From: Ceratotherium simum simum | Lineage: Eukaryota > Chordata > Mammalia > Perissodactyla > Rhinocerotidae | Length of the DNA: 64,000 bases | Direction: 5' to 3' | NCBI RefSeq assembly: GCF_000283155.1 | Contig: NW_004454178.1 | Location: forward strand, 6,670,088 to 6,734,087 | Shown: positions 1 to 58,509 of the stretch, one piece after another | Position numbering within the stretch: the first letter of the stretch is position 1 | Layout of the letters: every line of letters begins with the position of its first letter | Notes under the pieces: generated by a model | The model's input: only the letters and a program-made list of their open reading frames with translations | What the model was told of the DNA's origin: nothing | Databases searched by the model: none | Translations under genes and position numbers: made by a program

Positions 1-364
1 TGCAGAGTTGCAAAAGATTAGTGGCCAACATCAAAAGTTTTCTCTTCCTCGACTAATTTAATTACTAACATAAGCCTTTTACATGGATTTTTTAATGGTA
101 TTTTAAAAGAGTACATGTTATAGAGAACACGGCACATCACTACTCACATCTTTCTGAGATGTAAACATTTACCCTTAAGATTTTTAACTAATTTTCTCAA
201 ATGCCCATATAACCATTGTTACAGATTTCTGTCAGAAGATAAAGCCTGAACATTTTTATTTCGTACAATGCCCATGAATTCATCACTTATGTTGCTCACT
301 CTCAGAGTGATTCAAACTCAAACACATTTTAGCAACTTACATTGTAATTTTAAAATAAATCAAA
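1..364. other. Upstream flank, no recognised feature
   Basis: AT-rich non-coding sequence. I see no repeat I can name and no coding signal. In human the upstream neighbour is TMEM169, but nothing here can be tied to it. Confidence 0.5.
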
Positions 365-631
365 TTCTTTTTTTTTTTTTTTTTGTGAGGAAGATTAGCC
401 CTGAGCTAACATCTGTTGCCAATCCTCCTCTTTTTGCTGAGGAAGATTGGCCGTGGGCTAATATCTGTGCCCATCTTCCTTTACTTTTTTTTTTTTTTTA
501 TATGTGGGACACCTGCCACAGCATGGCTTGATAAGTGGTGTGTAGGTCCGTGCCCGGGATCCAAACCTGCAAACCCTGGGCCACTGAAGCAAACTGTGTG
601 AACTTAACCACTACGCCACCAGGCCAGCCCC
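365..631 (-). mobile_element. ERE SINE, antisense
   Basis: It starts with a poly-T run, contains GTGAGGAAGAT...GAGCTAACATCTG twice, and ends in CCAGGCCAGCCCC, the complement of the tRNA-like head GGGGCTGGCC. The TAAATCAAA motif at 356-364 and 632-640 is a short target-site duplication. Confidence 0.9.
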
Positions 632-750
632 TAAATCAAAACCTTTACTTGCCTTTATTAACCACCCTGAAGGGGATGCCTAGTCCACACTACAGCAATA
701 GTTTAAAATATCCCTATTATTTCAATTCTCTCTTGCTGTGTAACACTTAA

Positions 751-1018
751 AACTTAATGGCTTAGGGGCTGGCCGGGTGGCGCAAGCGGTTAAGTGCGCA
801 TGCTCCACTGTGGCGGCCCGGGGTTTGCCAGTTCATATCCCGGGTGCGCACCAATGCACCGCTTGTCAAGCCATGCTGTGGCGGCGTCCCATATAAAGTG
901 GAGGAAGATGGGCATGGATGCTAGCCCAGGGCCAGTCTTCCTCAGCAAAAAGAGGAGGATTGGCAGATGTTAGCTCAGGGCCGATCTTCCTCAAAAAAAA
1001 AAACAACTTAATGGCTTA
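751..1018 (+). mobile_element. ERE SINE, sense, with 14-bp target-site duplication
   Basis: The body spans 765-1004: head GGGGCTGGCC, A-box-like GCGCAAGCGGTTAAG, tail GTTAGCTCAGGGCC and oligo-A. It is flanked by perfect AACTTAATGGCTTA copies (751-764 and 1005-1018), so it is a well-preserved retroposition. It faces the antisense copy at 365-631. Confidence 0.95.
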
Positions 1019-1920
1019 ATATAATAACCATTTGATTTATTTGCTCACAATTCTGCAATTTGGGCAGAGCTTGGTGGAGACAACTGGTCTCTACTCAATG
1101 TCTCTAATACTGGGGTAGCTCACTCAGGGCTGGAGGATTTACTGCAAAGATGGCCTCACTGGCATGGCTGCCAAATTGGTGCTGGCTGTCATCTAGGTGG
1201 GCCCCTGGGGATGTTGTGTCAGTGCTTATATTAGTTTGCTCAGGCTGCCATAACAAAATATCAAAGACTAGGGGGCTTAAACAACAGAAATTTATTTTCT
1301 CACAGTTCTGGAGGCTGGAAGTCCGAGATTAGGGTGCCCACATGGTTGGGTTGAGCATGATGAGAGCTCTCCCCTTGGGTTGCAGACAGCAGCCTTCTCT
1401 CTCTGTATTCATCTGACCTCTTCTTTGTACAAAAGGCAGGAGTACACAAGTGCTAGCTCACAAGCTCTCTGCTGTCTCTTCTTATAATGACACTAATCCC
1501 ATCATGAAGCCCCACCTTCATGACCTCATCTAACTCTAATTACCACCCAAAGGCCCCATCTCCAACTATCACCGCATTGGGGGTTAGGGCTTTAACATAT
1601 GAATTTGGAGCGGGAGGAGACAAACACTCAGCCCCTCACAGTGCTCCTCCACATGGCCTCCCCATGTGGCTAGGTTGGGCTTTCATAGCATGGCAGTCTT
1701 ATGGTAGTCAGTCCTTATACATGGTGTCTGGCTGCCATCTGGCAAAAAGCAAATCTGCCAGGCATTCTGAAGGCTTTGGCCCAGAACTGGTCCAGTGTCA
1801 CTTCTGTCACATTGTACTGGTGAAAGCAGGTCTGAAGGCCAGCCCAGATTCAACAGGAAAGGACTATAAAGGGTGTGCATGCTGGGAGGCATGGCTCACA
1901 GGGCCACCAAAATAACGGTG
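1019..1920 (-). mobile_element. Ancient LTR-like repeat, split by a younger LTR
   Basis: Segments 1019-1221 and 1646-1920 look like one old mammalian repeat (CTCACAATTCTG, GGGCTGGAGGATTTACTGCAA, then CTCCACATGGCCTCCCCATG) interrupted by the LTR at 1227-1640. Similar fragments occur at 6795-7080 and 7945-8460. I cannot name the family. Confidence 0.5.
1222..1645 (-). mobile_element. MaLR/ERVL-type solo LTR, antisense, with 5-bp TSD
   Basis: The sequence from TATATTAGTTTGCTCAGGCT through GGCTTAAACAACAGAAATTT to CATATGAATTTGG is the complement of an MLT1-like LTR. GTGCT at 1222-1226 and 1641-1645 is a perfect 5-bp target-site duplication, as expected for ERVL-class insertions. There is no internal retroviral sequence. 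Confidence 0.8.
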
Positions 1921-2397
1921 TCATTCTCCTTTTCTTGTCCCATCCATTTCCCTCTTATGCCACAGTGGCTCCCACACATCGCTCTCTCTGTCCAAAATGC
2001 TCCTTCTCCCCGTCTGGCCATGACCCAGTAACCTTTGTCTTCTCTTTACATCCAATTCTGTATCACACAAATCCAAACAGATCTTGAACTGACAGGGAGA
2101 AATAGAACCAACAAAGGCAGAATCTTTTTGTTGCGGAGGAGGAAACGAGTAGGCATATACACTCTCAGATTACTAATGTTTGCCCCTCCACTCTCGATTA
2201 TTGGAGGCCTTTGCCAGGGGAAACAGTGCTTCAAGTCCATCTCCATTCTCAGCACCACAGCTGCCAAGCTGCCTGGAAGTGGATGATTCTAAAGACTCCT
2301 ATAAGGATGGTTGAGATGCAGACAAGCACAGGTACTAGAACCTCCTTTATCTCTCCCAGGAAACAAACTTGACCTGGAAGGTGTGTGGGTGCGACAA
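1921..2397. other. Non-coding flank, nothing recognised
   Basis: No named repeat or coding signal is visible. Small open frames here are short and lack any recognisable protein. Confidence 0.4.
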
Positions 2398-2474
2398 AGA
2401 GAAAGATGAAGGGGGAGAGAAAAGAGACAGAAAGGAGAGAGAGGAAGAGAAAAAAGAGAAAAAGAGACTACACA
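2398..2474 (+). repeat. GA-rich low-complexity tract
   Basis: An almost pure purine run (GAGAAAGA, GGAGAGAGAGG, AAAAAGAGAAAAAGAG). It is a likely length-variable microsatellite-like region. Confidence 0.85.
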
Positions 2475-2582
2475 CAAGATAATATTATGGACATCTAAAA
2501 AAAGGGCATGTAAATTTCCTTGACTATGGTGAGTCTCCAGTAATTCTATTTACCCGTCATATAATAAATACTTAAAAAATAA

Positions 2583-3070
2583 CATTTCAGCTTGAAAAGA
2601 ACTCGAATTCGAGCTTGAAGAACCTCCTGGGCTCTGCGAGCACAGTTCGAAAATGTCTGATTCTCCTGGCTACAGCGTATTTATACCTTCGGCTTCCTCC
2701 AGGCCCCTCCCTCCTCATGGGCTCTCCACATCTTTCCAGCTTTAGTTTCTGCTTTTCCCAGGTCCAATTTTCAAAAGGGAGAGAATCTGATTGGATCTGA
2801 TTTTCCAGTTTGGATAGAGGTTTGCAGACACTTTGCAGGTTGCCGGATCCTTTGTCCAATCACCTGTCAGCTTGTGGGTCATTCGGCACAGAAAATAGCT
2901 GTTTCTGTGCAAGGTTCAGCGTGGGCCTGCCTCCCTCAAAGGGGCAGGGGCTGCAGGCTGGACGGGTTCCTTTGAAAGCGGGTGGTGAGCATGTCAGGTA
3001 CTGTGATTGATAGCCGGCACTTCTAGAACATCTCCCTAGCTTGTCTTCTGAATTACACCTCACCTCCTCC
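2583..3070. other. Unexplained moderately GC-rich upstream block
   Basis: It starts with a perfect 12-bp palindrome CTCGAATTCGAG (2602-2613) flanked by repeated AGCTTGAA. It contains a TATTTATA-like stretch near 2680, GATTGGATCTGATT near 2790 and GTCCAATCACC near 2855 (CCAAT-type motifs in opposite orientation). It could be a distal promoter element or a degraded LTR. No coding frame is convincing. Confidence 0.35.
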
Positions 3071-3234
3071 CTTCCAAGCTAGCGACACTCCAAACCATTG
3101 AGAGATCCTTAGCAGATGCTGTTTCATGCCTCCAGCCTTTGTACATCCCATTTCCTCTGCAAAGAAGAATGCTCTTCCCACTTTTGATTGCTTGGAAAAC
3201 TCCTACGCTTCCTTCAGGAGTTGGTTCTAGAGTC

Positions 3235-3253
3235 ATCGCATCCGTGATGCGAT
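3235..3253. repeat. Short inverted repeat next to the promoter
   Basis: ATCGCAT-CCGTG-ATGCGAT forms a 7-bp perfect stem with a 5-base loop, and GATCCGTGAT follows as a partial direct repeat. It abuts a MIR fragment. Confidence 0.6.
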
Positions 3254-3254
3254 C

Positions 3255-3355
3255 CGTGATCCCCCTTTTTAGAAGAAACAGACTTTTAGAGAAGTTAAGT
3301 GACTTTCCGGATTCATACACATACTCAAGGAAATCTAACTCCAGAGCTCTAACAC
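3255..3355 (-). mobile_element. MIR fragment
   Basis: It shows the degenerate MIR core (AGAAACAGACTTTTAGAGAAGTTAAGTGACTT followed by TCTAACTCCAGAGCTCT, read in pieces) at the expected spacing, in antisense orientation. Confidence 0.6.
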
Positions 3356-3379
3356 AGAACGCTACAGGTGTGATTCTCA

Positions 3380-3648
3380 ATGACAGAAAACGGAAGTGAC
3401 TCTTTCGGAGAACTGACTCGTAGTAACACAGTTTTAAAGACTTGCGCAGCTTCAAGACCGCAAGCTCCAAACCACGGCGGAACGCGGAGGCTCTGCGCAT
3501 GCTCAGAGCGTCGGCGCACAGTCTCCCCGCCCCCTCCAGGCTCCGCGAGAGGCGGCTCTTCCTACCACCGTCCGGCTCCTAGTCCGCCGGAACTGAGATG
3601 CGGCCCTCCTGGTTCCCGCGCGGAACAGGCGCCCCTGGGACCGGCAAC
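3380..3648 (+). promoter_or_regulatory. XRCC5: XRCC5 proximal promoter and 5' UTR (CpG-rich)
   Basis: GC content and CpG density rise sharply from about 3470 and stay high past exon 1. No TATA box is seen close to the start codon, as is usual for housekeeping DNA-repair genes. Visible motifs are ACGGAAGTGA (ETS-like, 3390-3399), TGCGCATGCTC (NRF1-like, 3494-3504), CCCCGCCCCC (GC box, 3525-3534) and CCGCCGGAAC just before 3600 (second ETS-like core). The transcription start cannot be fixed by eye; it probably lies in the last 100-150 bases before the ATG. Confidence 0.7.
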
Positions 3649-50715
<47,067 letters not shown>

Positions 50716-52859
50716 TGAATGATGAGGTTAATGGATTTAAAGCCTAGATTAAGAAGTGGAGCTTTTGCTGTACTGTTTAGATAGCAGTTTTCTTTCCTGG
50801 TGGGTCTTTGTGGCTGTCCCTTATTAGTGAGCACGCTGAGGCAACAGTGCAGGCACTGAGGGTGAGCCCAGCACAGGTCTGCCCGAAGATAGAGCTCGTT
50901 TGTAGGTCTCCCTGTTAAGGAAGCCGTGGCTAGAACCTTGGAGCTCTTAGTTCCACTTCACTGAAGTTCTTTGGGGTCTTGTGGGTGAACTTGGAATAAA
51001 ACACTGTTGTGTCATATTTTCCTATTTTCAGAGACACGTAATTCTTGTTCTACTCCTTGTTGTAAGGGTCTGAGCCTCTTTATAATAGTCCCAGAAAGAC
51101 CTTGCTGCTGCCCCTAGATTTGATCCTTCTGAAATTGACTTCATCCTCACATTTTTCTTATGTTATAACCTAGAATTACCTTTAGGCTTGGGCTATATTA
51201 AAACAGCTTCCAGGGGTGGACAGAGGGTCTGAGACCGAGGTTCATTCACTTGGTTGCATTCGGGCTCCTGTTCATTTGCCGTCTAAAGAGAGGCAGCTGG
51301 CAGTTGTAATCCTGCAGGTTTGTGTACACAACTGTGTTGTATTCATTATTGGCGTCCCGGGGAGGCCTGTCGGTGAGCCGCCTTCTGTCTGAATGTTTAC
51401 GTTCCGAGTGCATGGAGCTCTCTTACGGCTTCCTGGCATTTTAGGGGGAAAAGTGACTCCTAGATGCCTAGAAACACTACAACTTTTTAGTTTAACGACC
51501 TGTAGTGGCTAGCATAGGTCTAGGGTACCTTACTCCTCAGAGTCTGAGAATCCTAGCCAGCCGCCTGGACCTGCTGTGCTGTTGCCCAAAGGCGGTCATA
51601 AGCAGCTGAGCCTCAGAGAGAGAGCATACAGTCTCCAGGCCAGTCCCCTTGGCAGGAACAGCAAAGGCCAAGCCCGTGGGGATTTCCTGAGGAGGACCAG
51701 TTTCATCATCATAGTAGTCTGCATTCCTCTAGGTGGAGTGTGTATGTTTTGTGTTTTGACAGCAGGGAAGAGCTTTTTGCCCAAGAATTGCCATGTAGGA
51801 GAAAAGCTTTTGAATTTTAACACGAAACAAAACTACACCTAAATGGAAGAAGGAAATCTGAGATGAAAGTAATCACTTTCCAGAAGGATTGGTGGAAACA
51901 GTACTTCAGAATTTCTCTCCTTCATTTATTGAGGTGATCAAAAGAGGCTTTCACCACATTATACCTGTGCTGTTGTCTGTTTGGCTGCATATTGTGACTG
52001 TGTGTTTGGAAGAGGGTAGAGACACGACTGTGACAAGTCAATGAACTCTATTGTCTATCATGATTATTGTGTTTTTGAAGAAAGATTGAGGCCTTCTTAG
52101 CTTTTGATTATTTGTTGTCGATTACGTTGGCCAAGGTCAAAAGTCCTCCCTTTGGAAGTGACTGGCCTCCAGGTTGGGATAGGCATGATCTCTTCAGGGA
52201 CCACATCTGCATCATCACCGTTATAAAGGCCGCCACCAGTTAGTGTCTGCTATGTTCAGGTCATTTTGCTATCACTTTATTATATGTTTTGTCTCCATGA
52301 CCCCACATGGCACTCCTGCAGAGTCATGTGAGCAAGTGGGGACAATGTTAGAGCTTTAACAGCTGGTGCCAGGATTTTCTGAAAAAAAGAATTGTTTTTA
52401 TTGGAAAAATACTTTGATACGTGCTTGGGGTAGAGACTGAGTCTCTGCCCCAGGCTTGGTTGTTGGTCAGTACTGGGGTTCTGAGGAGCGGGGAGCTGCT
52501 TGCATCGTAGAATTAGAAGAACTGCATCTAGTTCAGGAGAGGAGGGGATGTGGAGAAGAGGTCAGAGGGAGAGGAAGTGAATGAATTTACCTAAGGGCGC
52601 AGCGTTCTGCAGGATGTTCCCAGCTCATGGCTACAATACTCAGTGTCAGTAAAACTCTGGAATGCTTGGTGTGAGTGCTCTGTTTGGCGAAACTAGTGAA
52701 GTGGCAGAGTTTTGGGTCTGGAGTTACTTCAGGCAGAGCTGAGAAAGGACCTGAGAGCACATCTTAGGCAAACATAATGTTTCCCATAGGCCATGAAATT
52801 TGGGATTCGAAGCAGTCTTGTGAAAATAACAAGGGCAAGTGACCCCTCAATGGCATATA

Positions 52860-52995
52860 GGTTACAATACGTATCGTTATCCCCACTTTACAGGTGGAAA
52901 AACTGTAAAACTGCAAGAGGTGAACTTCCCCCCAAATCACACAGGGATTCAAATCTATGTCTCTTTCAAATACTGGGTTTTACTACTTAGCCGTA
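52860..52995 (-). mobile_element. MIR fragment, antisense
   Basis: CGTTATCCCCACTTTACAGG, TGGAAAAACTGTAAAACTGC, AAATCACACAGGGATTCAAA and TTTTACTACTTAGCCGTACT. Confidence 0.85.
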
Positions 52996-55405
52996 CTGTT
53001 TGTCTTGATTCCTAATGCCCTCCCTTCCTACACATGTTTTTTGTTGTTGTTTAAACATTGTAGGGTCGTGTATCTCAAACCTTTGCCTATAAAATCGGGT
53101 TTTTGATGAGTAGACCAGCCTTCTGTGTTGAAATGTGACCGAGTCCTGGCACATTGCTGTGTTGTGATGGTGGATGTCCCTCTGTACCTCCATCTAGGAC
53201 TTGGTCAGTCAGAGCTCTCCAGTGACCTCACAAAAGCAGACTTTCTACAGAGCTGTGGGAAAAGGAGACTGCCCACTTGTTAGCAACTAGTTCTGTTTCA
53301 TGGTCCTAACGTGGCTTCCCTTTTACCCTTCCCTTTCTGGCTTCAAGCTCCAGAAATTTTGTTTCTTCATTACTTTTCCTGCCTTTGTTCTTCTGCTTGG
53401 GCATCTCTTTACTAAGACCCTTCGTGAGCCAACACTCACTTCTCTTGCAAGTCCAAAGTACTGCTCTGAACTTTAAGCTGCCTGCCTAGTCTTGATCTTT
53501 ACCCCTTATAGAGACCTCTGCCTAGGGTAGGGGAGCGAGCAGCCCCTCTCTTTTCTCCAGTATATCCATTTTCTAAATTCAGTTGCCAAAAGCATGATCA
53601 GTGATATAGTTGATAAGATTGTGAGTTAGAACTTGGCCCTTTCACCTGTTGTTATAAACTAAAACGTGGCTGTAATTCCCTTCTGTCTGCCTAATAGTAG
53701 CGTAGTCATCCTGAGAGTATTGTGGTCCTATCCCCTGGACATCAGCAGTCTGTAGTAGGCAGCCACACATTGTCTCCTCTTGTGGTTCTCGGTGTGAGGG
53801 ATGATTCTTGTCCTGAGCGTGCTGGCAGAGGAGATAACTAACCCTGAACCCTGGGACCATGTCTTCCTGGCTGCCAGTGCTGCCGTAAGCTGTCTTTGAT
53901 TCTCTCTTGGGTGTCCTCCTTTTTCTGGCCCCTTTCCTCCTCCCTCCCTGCACACCCCACCATTCTGTCACTACGGTTTTACGGTAGAAAAACTCTTGAC
54001 CACGGCTGTGTGGATGTAGCAGTCATCTCTCACAGTTGTGAAAGTAGGCTTGTTTCCCTCACGTGGTATTCATCAGCGCCACATCTGTGCTGTCTCCTCT
54101 TTGTAGTTGTGGGTTCTTAGAAGAGCCTGAGTCCACAGAGTTCTCAGAGACTCCTTGAGTCAAGGTTATCCATCTGTGTGAACACCCTCCTCCACCAGCT
54201 GTTCCGCAGAGCTTCTAAGGAGGAACAGTATGGATTTTGAACTCCTTGACCTTTCCCTGCTTTCACTTAGGAAGAGTGCTAAAATGGTCAAAAGATAGAC
54301 AGCAGATTGGAAGGGAAAGAAAAGCCACCTTACTGCAATGCTCAAATAATTCCTGTGTGAGATATGTCTGAATTTATAGGTTCCCACTGAGTATGAGATT
54401 ATTATGTAAAATAGTTTGAATGTACCTGGTATGTCAAAACCAAGTTCTCTGCGGACCTTTAGAGCCAGAAAAGACGGATATATGGAGACATAAAAGAATG
54501 GAATGTAACTTTTTGTAATATGAGATGATTCTCTCCCATGGACCCTGTTTTTGCCACTTAGATTGTAGGTTCTGTATTAGGCTTCTGAGTAATGACAGGG
54601 TGGCGGAGCTCCATTCCCCCAGACTGCATTCACAGGAGCATGATTGTTCCAAAAAAACCAAACCTGTCAAGAGAAGACATCCTCAGTAGAAGTGGTTGGG
54701 ACTCCTAGTTGGGGTCTGATATTTAACATTAGATTTATGTACAAGTGAGCAGTTATGTGCACATATCTGTTTGATTCGATGATGATCACTTTATTCTGTG
54801 GCTCCTGAGGCGTCTCATTCTTCTCATATCTCTTTCCTCTCACTTCGTTTGGATCACATCTCACCCACAAGTCTGCCTTTGTTCTCCATCCTACCTTGTT
54901 CTCACTCATCAGACAACATCCTTTCCATTTTAAAGGATATTTCTTAAAATTCACTTCTGTTAAGACCTTCCAGCACTATGTAGAATGTGGTACAGTTAGT
55001 AATAAAATTATGTCCTTCATCAAAGTCAGGTAGACAGTTTTTTTCAGTTCTATCCCAGAGCACTATCCCATGTGCACAGCAGTTTACTTACATACATTAT
55101 ATGATTTTCTGCCATGAATCAAACCTTAAACTGGATTCTCAAGAGTTGGGGTCTAGGAGAAATTTCCTGTGTGTGTGTGTTTTCTTTTTTTAATGGGCCC
55201 TGATTTGTGTAATCTGGAGTGTTAATTATGTAACCTATCATCACTCTTTCCAAATAAAGATAAGAAGATAAAAATAAGGCCTTTATTTGTTGTTTTGCAC
55301 AGAGCAGGTAAATTTAAGAAAAACAAGTTCTGTTAAATACCTTGAACATCTTGAAAGATGTTACTATACAAACAGTAATTAAAATTTTCAACATCTTTAG
55401 TCCTA

Positions 55406-55693
55406 TAAAAGTTTTGTTTTTTGTTTTTTTGTTGTTTGGTGAGGCAGACTCACCCTAAGCTAACATCTGTTGCCAATCTTTCTCTTTTTTTTTTTGCTTG
55501 AGGAAGATTAGCCCTGAGTTAACATCTGTGCCAGTCTTCCTCTATTTTGTATGTGGGTCACCGCCTCAGCATGGCTGACGAGTGGTGTATGTCTGCACCT
55601 GGGACCCAAACCCGCGAACCCAGGCCATTGAAGTGGAGCGTGCCAAACTTAACCACTATGCCACGGTGCTGGCCCCTAAAAGTTTTGTTTTTT
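55406..55693 (-). mobile_element. ERE SINE, antisense, with 17-bp TSD
   Basis: The body is about 55423-55676, with two GAGGAAGA-type tail modules and a head complement ending GCCACGGTGCTGGCCCC. TAAAAGTTTTGTTTTTT at 55406-55422 and 55677-55693 is the TSD. Confidence 0.95.
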
Positions 55694-57666
55694 AACAGTT
55701 TGACATACTTTCTTAGTCCTTTCCCAAAATAGCAGTGATGCTTCTCATCATGAGAGAAAATATGAGATTACGGATTCTAGAGGTTTAGTCTATACTTTGT
55801 ATTATTTACTAATTATCTCACTTATTCTTTCCTGGGTTCCTTTGTTTAGTTTTAAATTGTTCAGCCCTAGAACTTAATGATCCAGATTTATTTTATGCCT
55901 CATTTATCAATGAGAGACAGTCTCATTCAAAAACAAAAATCAGTTTATTTGGAGTTGTAAAGGACACCTGCTGAAAGGAGTGTTGTTGTTTGACATGGTG
56001 ACTCTGTATCAGGGACCCTCAGGGTCTCATCCATCTTCCATGTGGTGAAGTAGGTCAGATGACTTCTGATTATTACACGTGTGGAAGACGCTGGATCAAA
56101 TTCCAGAGAGCCAGTTCTTGGCCTCTTGTGGCTTAAGCGTCTTCATTGGTTGCATACATTTCATTAGATGGCCAGCACTACCCTGAAGTTCACATTTTAA
56201 TATAAATAATTTATATATATTAATTTATTAATAAATACAAATAGTTAAAATGAAATCATTGAAATGAAGACAAAAAGAGAAAATAAAGAAGACATGACAT
56301 AAAAACCAAAGAGCATCATACACACATAACCACTTGGAAAGTGTTCTCAGTTTTCAGCGACTCTCCCTAAAAGGCTACTCTCCATTCTTACTCAGCTTCT
56401 GCAGTCCTTTCAAGTTTCTGTCAATCTGTGGATCAGAATATCTCAATTACAGGCTGTGGCTCTTGTAAAATGTAGCCTGGCTCTCCGTTAAGAAAGAGAC
56501 ACAACTGATAGCATAAAAATAAAAGCCTGTTCGCTGTTGTGTTCCCAGTGAGCACGAAGATTTCTTCCTGAGAGCATCAAAGGAAGTCTATATGTAATAT
56601 ATGACAGTGTTCCGATTTTCTCCCAGTGTTTTCCTTTCTCACGCCAGGTGGTAAAGTTGCTTGCCTTAAACCTGCTGGGTATTTTTTCCTTTTTTAAGTT
56701 AAAAATGGAAGTGATATTTTTTCCTCTGGCTGAAAATGTGGAACTCCTATGAACTCTTTCCCACATTGGAACAACTACAAGAGCACAGTCTATTCAAGCC
56801 TGTATTTAACGCAGTGACCCTTGGCTTGCAGTGATACCTGTGCCAGTAGCGGAGCAGGGCAGGTGCCCACAGTCGGCTCTGATGAAAATGAAGACTTAAT
56901 AATGGGTGCTTTGGAGAAAGGGCATGTTATCCAGCCTGCTGTTGGAGCTCACCCTTGCAGTGAGTGCTAACGAGAGTGATTTGTGAGGCAGAGAGCAGGT
57001 GAAGTCCTTACTCATGGCAATTTGGTTCTTTCTACCCCCTGTAGATTCTAGTGTTCTTTCTTGCATGGTAGATCATTGTCATGCGGGCATTGCACTTGGT
57101 TCTCCTTGAATTGGGTTGTCTTCAAGATTGCTTCTTAGCCCAGCTGGTTGAAAAAGGAAACTGATTTCGGATTGTGCTGATGTGCAAACTGCTTTAATCA
57201 ATGACTTCAAGTGACTGCTAGTGGGGAACAACAGAAGCTCTTAACCAATTAAGATGTTTAGGAAGGGATGTTAGGCTTTTGTTAAAATAGTCACTAATCA
57301 GCTGAAACGTGTTAAGAGGAGCCTAGAAACAGCTTGGAGTCCCACTTAAATGCAATAAAAGTGTTTTGGTCCCCCCGTTTCAAATTGCAAGCCCAAGGCA
57401 AAAAATATGCTGACACAGAAAGAAGTGGCAAGTATAGTTTGGTACAGTTAGTCCTGCCTGTTATCCATGTCTACATAAAACTTAAAAAATGGCATGCTTG
57501 TTTCTTAGGCCAGAAAAAGGAAGAGAGTTTGGTTCAGCTATGGGACACAGTTTCAGCAGGGCTTGAGAATATTATCAGCATAGATGTCTTTGAATACAGG
57601 AGAAATATTAACTTTTTTGTTTTTGCGGTTCCTTATGGACAATTGGAGAAAAATCTTTGGTTAAAA

Positions 57667-58198
57667 GGCCCTGCTGTGGACTGAATTGTGTCCCCCCAAA
57701 ATTCATATGTTAAAGTCTTAACTCCTACAGTGATGGTATTTGAAGATAGGGCCTTTGGGAGGTCATTAGGTTTAGATGAGGTCATGAGAGTGGGGCCCTC
57801 TTAATGGAATTAGTGCCCTTATAAGATTCATATGTTAAAGAATTCATATGTTCAAGTCCTAACTCCTACAGTGATGGTATTTGAAGATGGGGCCTTTGGG
57901 AGGTCATTAGGTTTAGATGAGGTCATGAGAGTGGGGCCCTCGTAATGGAATTAGTGCCCTTATAAGAAGAGACTCCAGAGTTGGTGCTGTCTTTTCTGTC
58001 TTCTCTTCTCTCTTTCCTCTCTGCCATATGAAAATACAGTGAAAAGGCAGTTGTCTGCCAGTCAGGAAGAGAGCTCTCACTAAAACCTGACTGGGCTGGC
58101 GCCAGCCTCCAGAACCATGAGAAAATAAATCTCTGTTGTTGAAGCCACCTAGTCGATCGTATTTTGTTATGGCAGCCTGAGCTGACTAATACAGACCC
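57667..58198 (+). mobile_element. MaLR/ERVL-type solo LTR with internal tandem duplication
   Basis: The LTR spans 57672-58193, from TGCTGTGGACTGAATTGTGT to GAGCTGACTAATACA, with an AGAAAATAAATCTCTGTTG polyadenylation region. GGCCC/GACCC flanks form a 5-bp TSD with one mismatch. A 125-bp segment is present twice (57701-57825 and 57842-57966). No retroviral genes are present. Confidence 0.88.
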
Positions 58199-58509
58199 AT
58201 TTTCATTTCCTTTTTCAGATTAAGTTGCTGAAATCCGATAGTTTCTCTCTTTATGTCTTTTAGAGGTAATGAGATGCAACCCTAACACTCAGGATAGTCA
58301 CTGTAGGCCATTGGAGTCAGGAGCCATTTCTCGTATGAGAACTATCTTTTGATAATGCCCTTGCCCTTGGAATCTAGTAGTGTTTCCTTGGGGCATTGAG
58401 GATAAGATTTGCTATCTGAGCTTTAGCAGTTGTTCTGTAGTAGAAACATCTCGTGTCTCCCTTCTGTCTATGGTAAATCTCCACAACTCTCTTAGCTGAA
58501 TTGCACTTA

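Noticed and set aside
3060..3500. 146-codon minus-strand frame over the promoter, as a possible divergent gene
   Set aside because: It covers a MIR fragment and the promoter, and no family is recognised. A divergent non-coding transcript is possible but cannot be shown from sequence.
57334..57684. 116-codon open frame on the + strand in intron 16
   Set aside because: No recognisable protein family, and it runs into the LTR start. It is most likely a chance frame.
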